In this document: positions 7,677 through 17,415 of the stretch, one piece after another
Layout: each line of letters opens with the position of its first letter
Position numbering within the stretch: position 1 is the first letter of the stretch
Translations under genes and position numbers: made by a program
Notes under the pieces: generated by a model
Databases searched by the model: none
Seen by the model: the letters and a program-made list of their open reading frames with translations, nothing else
What the model was told of the DNA's origin: nothing
DNA from: UBA6168 sp041741095
GTDB taxonomy: Bacteria > Bacteroidota > Bacteroidia > Chitinophagales > Saprospiraceae
DNA length: 64,000 bases
Reading direction: 5' to 3'
Assembly (NCBI GenBank): GCA_041741095.1
Contig: JBGSKQ010000082.1
Span: 54,230 to 118,229, forward strand

Positions 7677-9002
7677 TTAATTTTCAGAAACCACTGTCTT
7701 CGTCCACAATTCTTTTCCATCTACGTTGAAAATGCGGATGGTCATGCTCCGTTCCTTCCTCGGCCCAGAAAATTCCAGCATACCGAAATTCCGCTCTGTG
7801 ACCAAAGTACCTTCTTCCCGCAGTGCGTTTGCCTCATCCGTCGTGTGTACGCCGGATGTGAGTGGAGAAACCGTAATATCATAGACAGTATTTCCTGCCT
7901 CATTGACCAATTTGCTCAGTTCAGTATGGTGGCGGTCGCCTGTGAGAAATATCACGTTTTTGATGCCTTCTTCTTCGATCCTTTTTAGCAAAAAGGCCCT
8001 TTCGTTGGGGTGCAGGTTGATGTAGGTTTCATGTCCGGCAAAGGTCGTAAGCACCTGTCCGCCAATGGCCACTATCTTAAAAGGTGCCGTACTGGCGGCC
8101 AAGGAACCAATAATCCATTCGAGTTGCGCCTTGCCCAGCAATTGCAGTTCGCCTGTTTTTTGTTTATTGGGTGTGCGGAAGTAGCGGTCGTCCAGCAAGA
8201 AAAAATCAATATCTGCCCATTGGAAATAACTGGTGATGCCACCCTGCCCCGTCAGGCCATAAGCAGGGTTTCCCCAAAAGAGCTTAAAAATATCTGTGGC
8301 CATTTCTTTGTGGATGAAAGTTCCGTCGCTGTCGTTGGGGCCATAGTCGTGGTCATCCCAGATGGCATAGTGGTGCGTAGAGGCCAACAGGGGTTGCAGT
8401 TCGGGCAGCGAGCGGGTATGCGTATAGCGGTGCAGGAAGCCCGTTCTTGAAAACCAATCCACCTCCCGCAGGTAGGTGTTGTCTCCCAACCAAAGCATCA
8501 TGTCTGGCCGCTGCTGGTGGATGGCTGAAAAAATCCGGTAAGCGTCACCATAAGCGTTGCCGGGCCTGTCATATTCAGGTTCGTTGACGTAGGCGCAACT
8601 GCCTGTGGCCACTTTGAAAGTAGGCGGATCAGTACGATATTGCCAAAGGGATTGCGTTTGAAAAACAGTGGGGTAGTCCAATTCCACGGCCTGGCCGTTT
8701 ATCAGCAGCTCGTAACTATAGCGTTGGCCCGGCAGCACTTCATCTGCTACAAGGTGGGCCGTATAGCCTTCTTCTTTTATGGTCATTTTTTCGGATGTCA
8801 ACATTCGTTTACTGGGCTCTTTTTCCGGCCAGTAGGCAAATTGGACTTTCGCCCCGCTGTTGGTTTGTACCCAAAGCATGGCTTCCATCATTTCTGAGTA
8901 GCCGAGCATGGGGCCAGATTGCAGCAAGGATTTTTGAGAAAAAACGGCCGTGGCAACAGCCATAGAAAGGAATAAAAGGAGTGAAGTTTTGATGCTTTTC
9001 AT
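7677..9002 (-). CDS. PhoD-like phosphatase/phosphodiesterase, secreted
   Basis: The 441-residue protein starts with a signal peptide (MKSIKTSLLLFLSMAVATAVFSQ). An N-terminal fibronectin-like domain (about 25-125) is followed by a metallophosphatase domain with VATGSCAYVNE, MLWLGDNTYLREVD, AIWDDHDYGPNDSD and VIFLTGDRHHTEL, the metal-binding set of the PhoD family (Fe/Ca-dependent alkaline phosphatase or phosphodiesterase). PhoD enzymes release phosphate from phosphomonoesters or diesters, including teichoic acids and lipids; the substrate here is unknown. No T9SS sorting domain is present at the C-terminus, so it probably stays periplasmic. No pho-type operator was recognised upstream. Confidence 0.88.
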   Translation of the reverse strand: MKSIKTSLLLFLSMAVATAVFSQKSLLQSGPMLGYSEMMEAMLWVQTNSGAKVQFAYWPEKEPSKRMLTSEKMTIKEEGYTAHLVADEVLPGQRYSYELLINGQAVELDYPTVFQTQSLWQYRTDPPTFKVATGSCAYVNEPEYDRPGNAYGDAYRIFSAIHQQRPDMMLWLGDNTYLREVDWFSRTGFLHRYTHTRSLPELQPLLASTHHYAIWDDHDYGPNDSDGTFIHKEMATDIFKLFWGNPAYGLTGQGGITSYFQWADIDFFLLDDRYFRTPNKQKTGELQLLGKAQLEWIIGSLAASTAPFKIVAIGGQVLTTFAGHETYINLHPNERAFLLKRIEEEGIKNVIFLTGDRHHTELSKLVNEAGNTVYDITVSPLTSGVHTTDEANALREEGTLVTERNFGMLEFSGPRKERSMTIRIFNVDGKELWTKTVVSEN

Positions 9003-9120
9003 ACTGTTTTTCTTTGTTGATGGGCGAAACTAAATATCAGGCTGGTTTTGGCAGTGTGTTCAAAGATGATTTTTGTCTTAAATATTTTATTGGGCTGATG
9101 TTTTTGGGGCAACCATTAAA

Positions 9121-9155
9121 CAAAAAAAAAAGCCCCGCTCGAAAGGAGCAGGGCT
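9121..9155 (-). terminator. Intrinsic terminator after the giant SprB-repeat adhesin gene
   Basis: AGCCCcGCTC (9131-9140) pairs with GGAGCaGGGCT (9145-9155) with one mismatch. On the minus strand the stem is followed by a T10 run (plus-strand A run 9121-9130). Confidence 0.8.
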
Positions 9156-9189
9156 ACAAATATTCATCTTAAACTATTCTCTCTCAGCA

Positions 9190-12100
9190 CTATCTCGCCA
9201 CCACCAACCGACGGTTGACCGTGCTGCCGGCAGTATGCAATTGCACCAAATAAACACCTGGTGCGAGGCTTGTCAGATCCACGGTTTTTTGCTGTGCCCC
9301 TTTTTCCAGGGAAGCAGCCAAAACCAACTTTCCTGTAATATCCACCAAGCGGATGTCCAAGTTGCCTGCCAGCGGACTTTCCAGGTTCAGCAGCGCCCAG
9401 TCTTTAGCGGGGTTGGGCTGTAGGATCAAACCATTGCCCCAAGCCGCTTCTGTGGCACTGTTAATATTGTCAACCGTGATGGTCTGGCTGGAAATTTCAC
9501 AGCCATTGGCATCGCTGATGGCCACGGTGTATTGGCCAAAATTAAGGTTCGCCAAATCTTCGGTGTTGGCAAAGGGCTGGCCGTTTTTCGTCCAGGCAAA
9601 ACTGTAGGGCGGAGTGCCGCCGGAGACAGAAATTTCAATGGCACCGATGCCAGTATTGCCCATGTCGTGGGTCACTTCATCAATACTAATATTCAACGCA
9701 GGTGGTTCTGCAAGAGTGGTGGTGAAAGTTTGCAGGCAACCAGCCGCATCCGTCACAGAGGCGCTGATGGCCCCGTCACAAAGGCCAGAGGCCGTAGTGC
9801 CAATTTGGCCATCGCTCCATAGGACAGTAAATGGAGCCGCACCACCGCTGATGACCAATTCTATTGAACCGTCGCATGTGTTGGCACAAGAAATTTCAGT
9901 GGCATTGGCACTGATGTTGGCTGCTTCGCTCAGGGTAATGGTGAAGCTGCAAGTGCCGTTGTTTCCGCTCGCATCTGTATAGCTAAATGTCTGAGTAGTA
10001 ACGCCGACTGTGAATGTTGAGCCGGAGGGCAGGCCAGCCGTTTGTACCAAATTTGTCCCCACCACTGTGCAGTTGTCGCTCACTTGTGGCAAGTTGAACA
10101 TGACGACCGGGTTGCAGAAACCAGCCGTGATGTTGGCTGGGCAGTTCAAGCTTGGAGAAATATTGTCCACCACGGTGACGGTAACGCTGTCACTGCTTTC
10201 ATTGCCGTTGCTGTCAGTGGCAGTTACGGTGACAGTGTTTTCGCCCAAATCATTGCAGCCAAAGCTGTTTTGTGAAATGGTCCATTCCACGATGCCGCAG
10301 TTGTCGGTACTGCCGTTGTCCAGGTCGTCTGCAATAATTGAAGCTGCGCCATTGGCATTCAATTCAACTTGGATGTCTTGTAAAACAAGTGCCGGAGCTT
10401 CATTGTCCGTGGCAGTCACATTTACATCCAAAACTTGCTCGCAACCATTTGCATCTGTTGCTGAAACGGTATAAGTGCCAGCCGGGACGTTTCCAATCGA
10501 ATCAGTCAGGCTGCCATTTGACCACTCGAAAGTATAAGGAGCTGTGCCGCCCGTTGCTGCCACTACTGCTGCGCCCGTGGAATCGGAAGGGCAAAAGGTA
10601 GGAACAAGATCCACCAGCGCTATTTCCAAAACATCGGGTTCGGTTATTTCTACATTTATTATAGTTGTACAACCACCTTCATCGGTAATCGTCCCTGTAA
10701 AACCACCTGCGCAAAGGCCATTAAGGGAAGCTGATGTATCGCCTGTGTTCCATTCAAATGTGTAGGGCGGCAATCCACCCACCAAGATAATATCTATGCT
10801 TCCGTCGCAAGCGCCGTTGCAGCTTACATTAGTAGTAGTAACATTGGTTTCAAAACCTTCCACAACAGCAATTTCAAAAGTACACTCTGCGGTGACGCCA
10901 GCCGGGTCGGTGTAGGTAAACGTTTGCACTGTCACGCCCAAGGGGAATGTAGCGCCAGATGGCAAACCTTCCGTGAGCACGAGTTGGGCTGTATCAAAAG
11001 CACAATTGTCAATCAAGCTGGGCAGGTCAAATTCCACCTCGGCAGCGCAGCCGCTGGCCGAAATATCATCTGGGCAAACAAGCACTGGCGCTTGGTCGTC
11101 CGTCACGGTCACAGTGACCGTGCTGGAGCTTTCATTTCCAGTGGCGTCCGTGGCTGTGACGGTTACGGTTTCATCGCCAGTTTGTGAGCAGTCAAAGCTA
11201 TCAGGCTCCACTGTCCATGAAACGATACCGCAATTGTCAGAGCTACCTGCATCCAGTTGGTCTGCCGTGATGCTGGCCGTGCCATTTGCATCCAAAATCA
11301 GCGTCAAATCTTGTAAAACAAGGGCCGGGGCTTCGTTGTCTGTGCTGATGATATTGGCTGTATAAAATGCTGTACAACCATTGCCATCGGTAAGGGTAAG
11401 TTCGTATTGGCCAACAGCAAGGCTGTGCGCCAAGGCTGAAGTACTGCCGTTAGCCCAGGCAAACTGGTAAGGCTGTGCACCGCCCGTTACTCCTACCACT
11501 ACAGAGCCAGTCGTGTCGTCAGGACACAAAACATCTTCGTGGAATATTTCGGCAATGGAAATTTGGCTTGGCTCGGTGATTAAAATGGTATGTGCATTGG
11601 AACAGTTGGTACTATCAGTGATAGATACGCTGTAAATGCCTGCTGTCAGGCCAGCCGCTGTTGCCAGCGTATCGCCATTTGACCAAATAAAGGACACCGG
11701 CTGCGCTTCATTTTCCAAAAGAACAGTGGCAGTGCCATCGTCAAGGCCAAAACAGGAAGCGTTGGAAACAGATACCGTGCTGGTCAACACACAGTTAAAT
11801 TCATTTACATAAGCACTGGCAATAGCCGTGCAGCCATTGGCATCGGAGGCTGTCACCACATATTCGCCAGGGGCGAGGCCCACAATGGCGGGCGTTGTTT
11901 CACCATTGCTCCAAACATAAGCGTAAGGAGCCGTGCCGCCAGTTGGGATAGCGGTCGCAGTGCCATCGTCAACACCAAAGAGGGTTTGTGGGGTGCCAAT
12001 TGCCTCGGCGGTGAGCAGGTCGGGCTGTGAAATGGTGACGGTCGCCTCGGCTGAACAGCCATTGCCGTCAGTTGCTGTGACGGTATAAGTGCCAATACTC

Positions 12101-14727
12101 AGGCCAGTGGCCGATGCATCGTTGCTGCCACTCGACCAGGCAAAGCTGAAATTGCCATCGCCGCCCGTGGCAGTCGCCAGGGCAGTTCCAGTTGCAGTTC
12201 CAAAACAAAGTACATCGGAGGCGGTAGCGGATACACCCACAGGGTCATTCTCCGTCACTACCACATCATCGGAGGTGGAACAGCCGTTGACGGTATTGGT
12301 CACGGTCAAAGTATAAGTACCAACGGCATCCACCAAAGGTGCAAGGCTTGTGTCGCCGCTCACGATGTTGCCGTCTTGTGTTGTCCACAAATAAGTAAAC
12401 TCGACGCTCTGCGAAGCAGTGCCGCTCAATGATCCACTGGTGAAATTGCAATGGAAGTTCAAGCCCTGGCCTGCATCAACCGAAGGAGCAACAGTATCCA
12501 TGCCCACCAAAATGCTATCCAATGCGATGCAACCAAAGGCTGTATCAATGGCCAAAACAGTGTACCAGCCACCCGTACTTACAATTGGGTTTTGTTCCAA
12601 TGAAGAATATCCATTTGGCCCAGCCCATGAATAAACAATGGTATTAATGTTTGCCGTTGTCGTGATTTGCACATCGGTAATGGCACAGGTAATGATGCCG
12701 TTGGCCGTTAATGTCAAATCTGGGTCAATGCCCAATTTGATGACCAAAGCCGTGTCAACACCAGTGCATTGTGTCAGGGTATCAGTAACGGAGAGGGTGT
12801 ATTCACCTGCCACGGATACAAAAGGTACAGCTTCGTTTGAAACAAACCCATTCGGGCCAGTCCATTCAAAGGTTACATTGGTCGTATCAAAGATACCAAT
12901 CAAAAATACCCCGCCCGCAAAGCAATCGAAGGAACCTCCGATAGCTTCCACAGTGGGCAAGGGGAAATTGCCCGTCACTACGACCTCATCGGTAGCAGAA
13001 CAGCCGTTCAGCGTGTCAGTTACTATTAATGTATAAGTACCGACAGCATCCACGGTAGGGTTCAGGGTTTCAGCGCCAGCAGCGATGTTGCCATCGGCAA
13101 TGGTCCACTGATAAGTATAGTTTTCACCTTGCGAAGAAGCGGAGCCGTCCAATTCTGCGCTTGGGATTGCACAGGTGAGTTCGATTGTTGCACCCGCAGC
13201 GGCGATGGGGGCAATGGTATCGGCAGCGACTGTGGCAGTGTCAGTTGCAAAACATCCTGTGAGCGTATCTATCAAAACCAAATAATACTCGCCTGCCTCG
13301 CTGACGCTTGGATTTTGTTCATTGGAAGAAAAACCATTTGGGCCTGTCCAAGTAAACTCCACATCAGCGGAAGTGGTGGCGGCAGTCAGTTGAACTTCCA
13401 AAACAGCACAAGAGATAGTATCGCCTTCAACTGCCAAATTTGGCGCAGCCGTATTGTCTAAAACCGCTGCCGTAAAAACATCGGAACAGGTCGTGGCGGT
13501 ATCGGTCAAGGTAAGTTCATATTCGCCAGCTTCATTGATGTTTGGTTCCAATTCATTGGAAGTGAAGCCGTTAGGGCCAGACCAGGAGAAAATCAGCCCG
13601 GCAGTATCAGCAGTGACACTTAATTGAATGTTTGTCACCAAACAAGTCAGTTCACCACCTTCAACGGTGGCAAAAGGTGGGTCATTTACCCCGCTGACCA
13701 TCACCGTGTCAACGTCGGAGCAGCCATTTTCCAAGTTGGTCACCGTCAAAATATAAGTGCCGGAATGGTTGACCACGGGATTGAGCGTGTCTGCGCCTGA
13801 GACAATATTGCCACCATTTTCCGCCGTCCATTCAAATGAAAGAAAGGCTCCACCATCCCCGTTGCCATTGAGTGAAAGCACTGAATTCGTGCAGGCAGCC
13901 AAAGTGTCCAAACCCGCATCGGCAGTAGGTGCGATTGTATCCACGGCTACAATGACCGAAAGGGAAGCCGAACAACCATTGACGGTATCGGTGATTTCAA
14001 GCGAATAAGTGCCAGCGACTCCGGTGGAGGTGATCAGGGTGTCCGTACCGCCGAGAAATTCCCCACCATTGCTTGCGGTCCATTCAAAAATGAAACTGCC
14101 CGATGCGGCGGTAGAACCTGATCCGCTCAGCAATGCAAGGGGATGAATACAAGTAATGTCGCCATCGGAAAACAGCGAAATTTCAGGGTATTCCGGCTGA
14201 AGGGGAATGGAAAGCACAGCCGTGCAGGCATTGGCATCAATGACGGTCACTTCGTAATCGCCTGCGGGCAAGTCTTGTACAGCGGCAGTGGTATCGCCTG
14301 TGCTCCAGGCAAAAATGTAGTCCGGAGTGCCGCCGCTGGCCGCTACTTCCAGGGAGCCGCTCAGGCCATTGCAGGTAGGAGGCACCAATGAAACGATGCT
14401 CAATTCCAATTCGTCGGGACTACCTACTTCGATACTGTCCAAAGAAACTTGGAAGCCACTTGAATCGGTGACCACAACACTGTAAAATCCTACGGCAATG
14501 CCAGTAAGATTTTGTGTGGTATCGCCATTATTCCAAAGGAAGGAAAACGGCTCGTCGCCTTGTACTTGAAGGGAGATAGCCCCATCCAAAGAACTGAAGC
14601 AGGAGGCATTTTCAACATTGTCCACGCTGACCACCAGGGAATCCAGCAGACTTGGACTTGTATTGAAGGCATTCAACTGCCAGGAAATAAGGGCTAAAAA
14701 AAAGAAGAGTAAACTGGGTCTTTTCAT
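9190..14727 (-). CDS. Giant secreted adhesin-like T9SS protein (SprB, Ig-like and HYR repeats)
   Basis: The 1845-residue protein begins MKRPSLLFFFLALISWQLNAF (signal peptide). The repeat layout by position is: two SprB-type repeats (about 33-175); eight Ig-like units of about 80 residues (about 182-826) with the recurring pattern ITC...ygWtGPNGFsSnE...GxYtLtVTDTxxGC; four SprB-type repeats (826-1125); a HYR pair (from about 1129, DNEAPALVLQDL ... TVTATDATGNES); two SprB repeats; a second HYR pair (from about 1439); two more SprB repeats; and a T9SS type A sorting domain (about 1762-1845, LQPNPAKDWALLNL ... GVYLVQLHTAG). SprB is the gliding adhesin of Flavobacterium, and SprB-type repeats are common in surface proteins. 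A surface adhesion role is likely but inferred. It is flanked by terminators on both sides, so it is its own transcription unit. Confidence 0.88.
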   Translation of the reverse strand: MKRPSLLFFFLALISWQLNAFNTSPSLLDSLVVSVDNVENASCFSSLDGAISLQVQGDEPFSFLWNNGDTTQNLTGIAVGFYSVVVTDSSGFQVSLDSIEVGSPDELELSIVSLVPPTCNGLSGSLEVAASGGTPDYIFAWSTGDTTAAVQDLPAGDYEVTVIDANACTAVLSIPLQPEYPEISLFSDGDITCIHPLALLSGSGSTAASGSFIFEWTASNGGEFLGGTDTLITSTGVAGTYSLEITDTVNGCSASLSVIVAVDTIAPTADAGLDTLAACTNSVLSLNGNGDGGAFLSFEWTAENGGNIVSGADTLNPVVNHSGTYILTVTNLENGCSDVDTVMVSGVNDPPFATVEGGELTCLVTNIQLSVTADTAGLIFSWSGPNGFTSNELEPNINEAGEYELTLTDTATTCSDVFTAAVLDNTAAPNLAVEGDTISCAVLEVQLTAATTSADVEFTWTGPNGFSSNEQNPSVSEAGEYYLVLIDTLTGCFATDTATVAADTIAPIAAAGATIELTCAIPSAELDGSASSQGENYTYQWTIADGNIAAGAETLNPTVDAVGTYTLIVTDTLNGCSATDEVVVTGNFPLPTVEAIGGSFDCFAGGVFLIGIFDTTNVTFEWTGPNGFVSNEAVPFVSVAGEYTLSVTDTLTQCTGVDTALVIKLGIDPDLTLTANGIITCAITDVQITTTANINTIVYSWAGPNGYSSLEQNPIVSTGGWYTVLAIDTAFGCIALDSILVGMDTVAPSVDAGQGLNFHCNFTSGSLSGTASQSVEFTYLWTTQDGNIVSGDTSLAPLVDAVGTYTLTVTNTVNGCSTSDDVVVTENDPVGVSATASDVLCFGTATGTALATATGGDGNFSFAWSSGSNDASATGLSIGTYTVTATDGNGCSAEATVTISQPDLLTAEAIGTPQTLFGVDDGTATAIPTGGTAPYAYVWSNGETTPAIVGLAPGEYVVTASDANGCTAIASAYVNEFNCVLTSTVSVSNASCFGLDDGTATVLLENEAQPVSFIWSNGDTLATAAGLTAGIYSVSITDSTNCSNAHTILITEPSQISIAEIFHEDVLCPDDTTGSVVVGVTGGAQPYQFAWANGSTSALAHSLAVGQYELTLTDGNGCTAFYTANIISTDNEAPALVLQDLTLILDANGTASITADQLDAGSSDNCGIVSWTVEPDSFDCSQTGDETVTVTATDATGNESSSTVTVTVTDDQAPVLVCPDDISASGCAAEVEFDLPSLIDNCAFDTAQLVLTEGLPSGATFPLGVTVQTFTYTDPAGVTAECTFEIAVVEGFETNVTTTNVSCNGACDGSIDIILVGGLPPYTFEWNTGDTSASLNGLCAGGFTGTITDEGGCTTIINVEITEPDVLEIALVDLVPTFCPSDSTGAAVVAATGGTAPYTFEWSNGSLTDSIGNVPAGTYTVSATDANGCEQVLDVNVTATDNEAPALVLQDIQVELNANGAASIIADDLDNGSTDNCGIVEWTISQNSFGCNDLGENTVTVTATDSNGNESSDSVTVTVVDNISPSLNCPANITAGFCNPVVMFNLPQVSDNCTVVGTNLVQTAGLPSGSTFTVGVTTQTFSYTDASGNNGTCSFTITLSEAANISANATEISCANTCDGSIELVISGGAAPFTVLWSDGQIGTTASGLCDGAISASVTDAAGCLQTFTTTLAEPPALNISIDEVTHDMGNTGIGAIEISVSGGTPPYSFAWTKNGQPFANTEDLANLNFGQYTVAISDANGCEISSQTITVDNINSATEAAWGNGLILQPNPAKDWALLNLESPLAGNLDIRLVDITGKLVLAASLEKGAQQKTVDLTSLAPGVYLVQLHTAGSTVNRRLVVAR

Positions 14728-14806
14728 AAATGTAATAGGTTTTTGAACAAAAAGATTGAAAAAATATCAATGTATAAAAGTGGCCAAGGCCGCTTTCGTT
14801 CATTTC

Positions 14807-14841
14807 AAAAAAAACAAATGCCCCGCTCGTTTGCGGGGCAA
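14807..14841 (-). terminator. Intrinsic terminator upstream of the giant adhesin gene
   Basis: TGCCCCGC (14819-14826) and GCGGGGCA (14833-14840) form a perfect 8-bp stem. On the minus strand a T-rich tract follows (plus-strand CAAAAAAAACAAA). It ends a transcript coming from above 14841, either the two-component operon 360 bp away or a small RNA. Confidence 0.75.
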
Positions 14842-14975
14842 TGCCCTGATATATGCCGAACAAATTTGTAAACTTAATTTTTGATGATTTTTTGCCTTTT
14901 TTGGGTTGGATTTAAAGAGGTTGCTGAAGGTTTGTACTGAATAGTGGTTGTTTGAAACAAAAGGCAAAAATTGGC

Positions 14976-15043
14976 GAGTACCGCACTCTGACCCTGCGGC
15001 ACAGTTGATAGGCAACTGTAGGATGTTCATGGGACTAATACTC
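14976..15043 (-). ncRNA. Candidate structured RNA (three-way junction)
   Basis: Three helices nest exactly: GAGTA/TACTC (14976-14980 with 15039-15043) closes CCGCA/TGCGG (14981-14985 with 14995-14999) and ACAGTTG/CAACTGT (15001-15007 with 15013-15019), leaving about 19 unpaired nt. The terminator at 14807-14841 points to transcription of the minus strand, with a transcript of perhaps 250 nt. A weak -7-like CATCTTTG lies at 15095-15088. It matches no RNA family I can name. Confidence 0.35.
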
Positions 15044-15202
15044 ATCGTAATCAGCTAGGGGACTCTAATTTTTTTCTTTGATCACGGCAAAGATGGGGGG
15101 TGGGCATTTAAACGATAATTAAAACTAAATTAAAAGAAAATTAAAATATAAGATCGGGCTGACCGTATATTGTTAAAGGATTTAGTCAGTAATCATAAAG
15201 GT

Positions 15203-16582
15203 TTACACGGTTTTATTGGCAGGAATGGCCACGGTAAAGGTGCTGCCTTTCCCCAATTTTGATAGCAGGCTGATGCTACCGCCGTGGAGTTCTATGATGC
15301 GTTTGCAAAGGGAAAGGCCGATGCCGTGGCCCTTAATGATATGCTGTGTATTGGCGGCCCGATAGAAGGGGGTGAAAATTTTGGCCTGTTCGTTTTCTGG
15401 TACGCCCACTCCCTTGTCCTGAAAGGAAATTTCAATGTTTTCCCGCCTGAAAGACAGGGAAATGTAAACCGTTTTTTCTGCTGAAAACTTGCAGGCATTA
15501 TCCATGAAATTAATAAAAGCTGTGTGAAGCAGTTGCTCGTTGCCGACTAAGGTCAATGATTCCTCGTCTTCGGGCAAGTTATCGTAGTCGAACTGAAAAT
15601 GGTATTCGGGTTTTCGCTTGGCGAGTTCTTCCTGTGAGGTAAACAGCACCTCGTCCACCCTCATGGGTTTGAAGTGGAATTTTTGGCCAACGATGCCCGA
15701 TTGGGCGAGGGTGAGTAAACCGCCAATGAGATCGGTAAATGAACTGGTATCTTCAAGCAAAGAATGCAACACATGGCGGTATTCCGTTGACGAACGTTCC
15801 TTTTCCAAGGCCACTTGCAATTGGCTTCGCATGACCGCTAAGGGTGTGCGCAACTCATGGGAAGCATTTGAAACAAAATTTTTTTGCATTTCAAATGCCG
15901 TCTCCAGGCGTCGGAGCATCTTATTGAAATTCATGGCCAGACGGGCGATCTCGTCCGTTTTGTTACCTTCGTCCACCCTTTGTTCCAAATTGCCCGCCGT
16001 TATTTTTGAGACTTGATCGTTCATTTTAGCCAGCGGCACCAAGGCTTGCCGGGCAAACAAACGGCCCGCCAGAATGATCATGCCGATGCCCACGATCAAA
16101 CCGGAAATCAGGATGGTGCCGAGGTTTTTGAGCTTATTGCGCCCATAGCGGTCGTAGGCGGTGGCTATCGCTACAAAATCATCTTCTTTATCGCTGTACA
16201 ACAGCCCGACTTGCTCAAAATCCCCTTCCGTCAGGCGCAAGTTTTTGCTTTTCCTGATGCGTTCCAGCAAAGATTGTGGGTATTCCATAACCAAGCTGTC
16301 CACCGTGCTGTATGCCAATTTGTTGAATTTGTCAAATACAACGATCTCCTCTTGCGGAAGCCCCGGTACCGAATTTCTATCAACAATGCGCAGGATATCA
16401 ATGCTGACCTCTTCCACTGTGACCAGCAAACGGGCCGTAGTAAGTGCCCTGCTTTCCAGCCTGTCGTAAAACTCTTCCTGCCTGTAAGAAGCAGACAGCA
16501 AATAAATAATAAGGGAAAAAAGCACCAGGATGGAGGCAACGATAAAGGAAAAACGAAGCGTCAGCTTGGCCTGGATATTCAT
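15203..16582 (-). CDS. Sensor histidine kinase (HAMP-HisKA-HATPase)
   Basis: The 459-residue kinase has a first membrane helix (LRFSFIVASILVLFSLIIYLL, about 9-30), an extracytoplasmic sensor of about 120 residues, a second helix (ILISGLIVGIGMIILAGRLFA) and a HAMP linker. HisKA follows with the phospho-accepting His in SNASHELRTPLAVM (about 243). The HATPase domain carries the N box (NFMDNACKFS), a G1 box (FQDKGVGVPENE) and a G2 box (KGHGIGLSLCKRI). It is the second gene of an operon, 41 bp after its response regulator. The sensed signal cannot be read from the sequence. Confidence 0.93.
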   Translation of the reverse strand: MNIQAKLTLRFSFIVASILVLFSLIIYLLSASYRQEEFYDRLESRALTTARLLVTVEEVSIDILRIVDRNSVPGLPQEEIVVFDKFNKLAYSTVDSLVMEYPQSLLERIRKSKNLRLTEGDFEQVGLLYSDKEDDFVAIATAYDRYGRNKLKNLGTILISGLIVGIGMIILAGRLFARQALVPLAKMNDQVSKITAGNLEQRVDEGNKTDEIARLAMNFNKMLRRLETAFEMQKNFVSNASHELRTPLAVMRSQLQVALEKERSSTEYRHVLHSLLEDTSSFTDLIGGLLTLAQSGIVGQKFHFKPMRVDEVLFTSQEELAKRKPEYHFQFDYDNLPEDEESLTLVGNEQLLHTAFINFMDNACKFSAEKTVYISLSFRRENIEISFQDKGVGVPENEQAKIFTPFYRAANTQHIIKGHGIGLSLCKRIIELHGGSISLLSKLGKGSTFTVAIPANKTV

Positions 16583-16623
16583 ATTGATAGGTGGGCTTTA
16601 AAATACCGCTGCCCTCACAGGTT

Positions 16624-17316
16624 TTATAGTTCTTTCAAAAAATATCCCATACCAGGTTTGGTGTGGATAAGTTTCACTTCAAAGTTTTTATCAATCTTTT
16701 TCCTCAAAAAATTGATGTAAACATCCACCACATTGGTGCCGGTGTCAAAATTCAAATCCCATACGTTTTCGCTGATCTCGGCCCGGCTGGTCACCCGGCC
16801 CTTGCGGCGCATGAGGTATTCCAGCAAGGCAAATTCCTTGGCGGTGAGCGAAATTGGGTGACCCTGCCTCGTTACCGATTTTTCATCCGTGTTCAATTCC
16901 AGGTCGCCGATTTTCAATACCACATCCTCAACTTGCTCGCCGCCAGCTATGCTTCTTTTTAGAAAAACTTTGACACGGGCTATCAATTCCCTGAATTCAA
17001 ATGGCTTTACAATATAGTCGTCAGCCCCGGCGTCAAAGCCTGATATTTTATTGTCAATGGACTGCATGGCCGTTAGCATGATAATGGGCACCGAAGGATC
17101 TTTCAACCTAATGTTGCGGCAGACCTCATATCCGCTCACATGTGGCAGGTTGACGTCAAGCAAGATAAGGTCGTATTTTTTGCTGCCAGCCAAAAAACTG
17201 CCCACTGCGCCGTCAGGCGCCAAATCTACTTCGTAGCCATTTTCTTCAAGTCCCTGTTTGACCGAAGCCGCTACTTTGGGTTCATCTTCAACATATAATA
17301 TGGCGGGTATTTTCAT
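16624..17316 (-). CDS. OmpR-family response regulator
   Basis: The 230-residue protein has a receiver domain (1-120) with acidic pocket E10-D11, phospho-acceptor D54 (LILLDVNLPHVSGYE), conserved T (IIMLTA) and K (IVKPFEFREL). A winged-helix effector domain (about 130-230) follows, with LTAKEFALLEYLMRRKGRVTSRAEISENVW and RKKIDKNFEVKLIHTKPGMGYFL. It is the partner of the histidine kinase that follows, and is expected to be phosphorylated by it and to bind target promoters. Targets are unknown. Confidence 0.93.
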   Translation of the reverse strand: MKIPAILYVEDEPKVAASVKQGLEENGYEVDLAPDGAVGSFLAGSKKYDLILLDVNLPHVSGYEVCRNIRLKDPSVPIIMLTAMQSIDNKISGFDAGADDYIVKPFEFRELIARVKVFLKRSIAGGEQVEDVVLKIGDLELNTDEKSVTRQGHPISLTAKEFALLEYLMRRKGRVTSRAEISENVWDLNFDTGTNVVDVYINFLRKKIDKNFEVKLIHTKPGMGYFLKEL

Positions 17317-17415
17317 AAGCGATGTTTGGAAATGTTTTGGGGCAAAATATTAAACATACAGATACAGCAGTGGTTGCGCTCGCTGACCGCAGCACCAAAA
17401 GTAAAAGCCAATGCC

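Larger units (their letters stand above)
14728..15202. other. Gene-free stretch with a structured-RNA candidate and terminator
   Basis: No convincing protein is encoded here. The stretch contains a minus-strand terminator (14807-14841), a compact three-stem fold (14976-15043) and an AT-rich segment (15110-15160) next to the histidine kinase gene. See the separate entries. Confidence 0.6.

Noticed and set aside
9190..14727. Regular repeats that might be read as a CRISPR-like or satellite array
   Set aside because: They are in-frame protein domain repeats (Ig-like, SprB, HYR) with codon-level variation, not identical DNA repeats with spacers.
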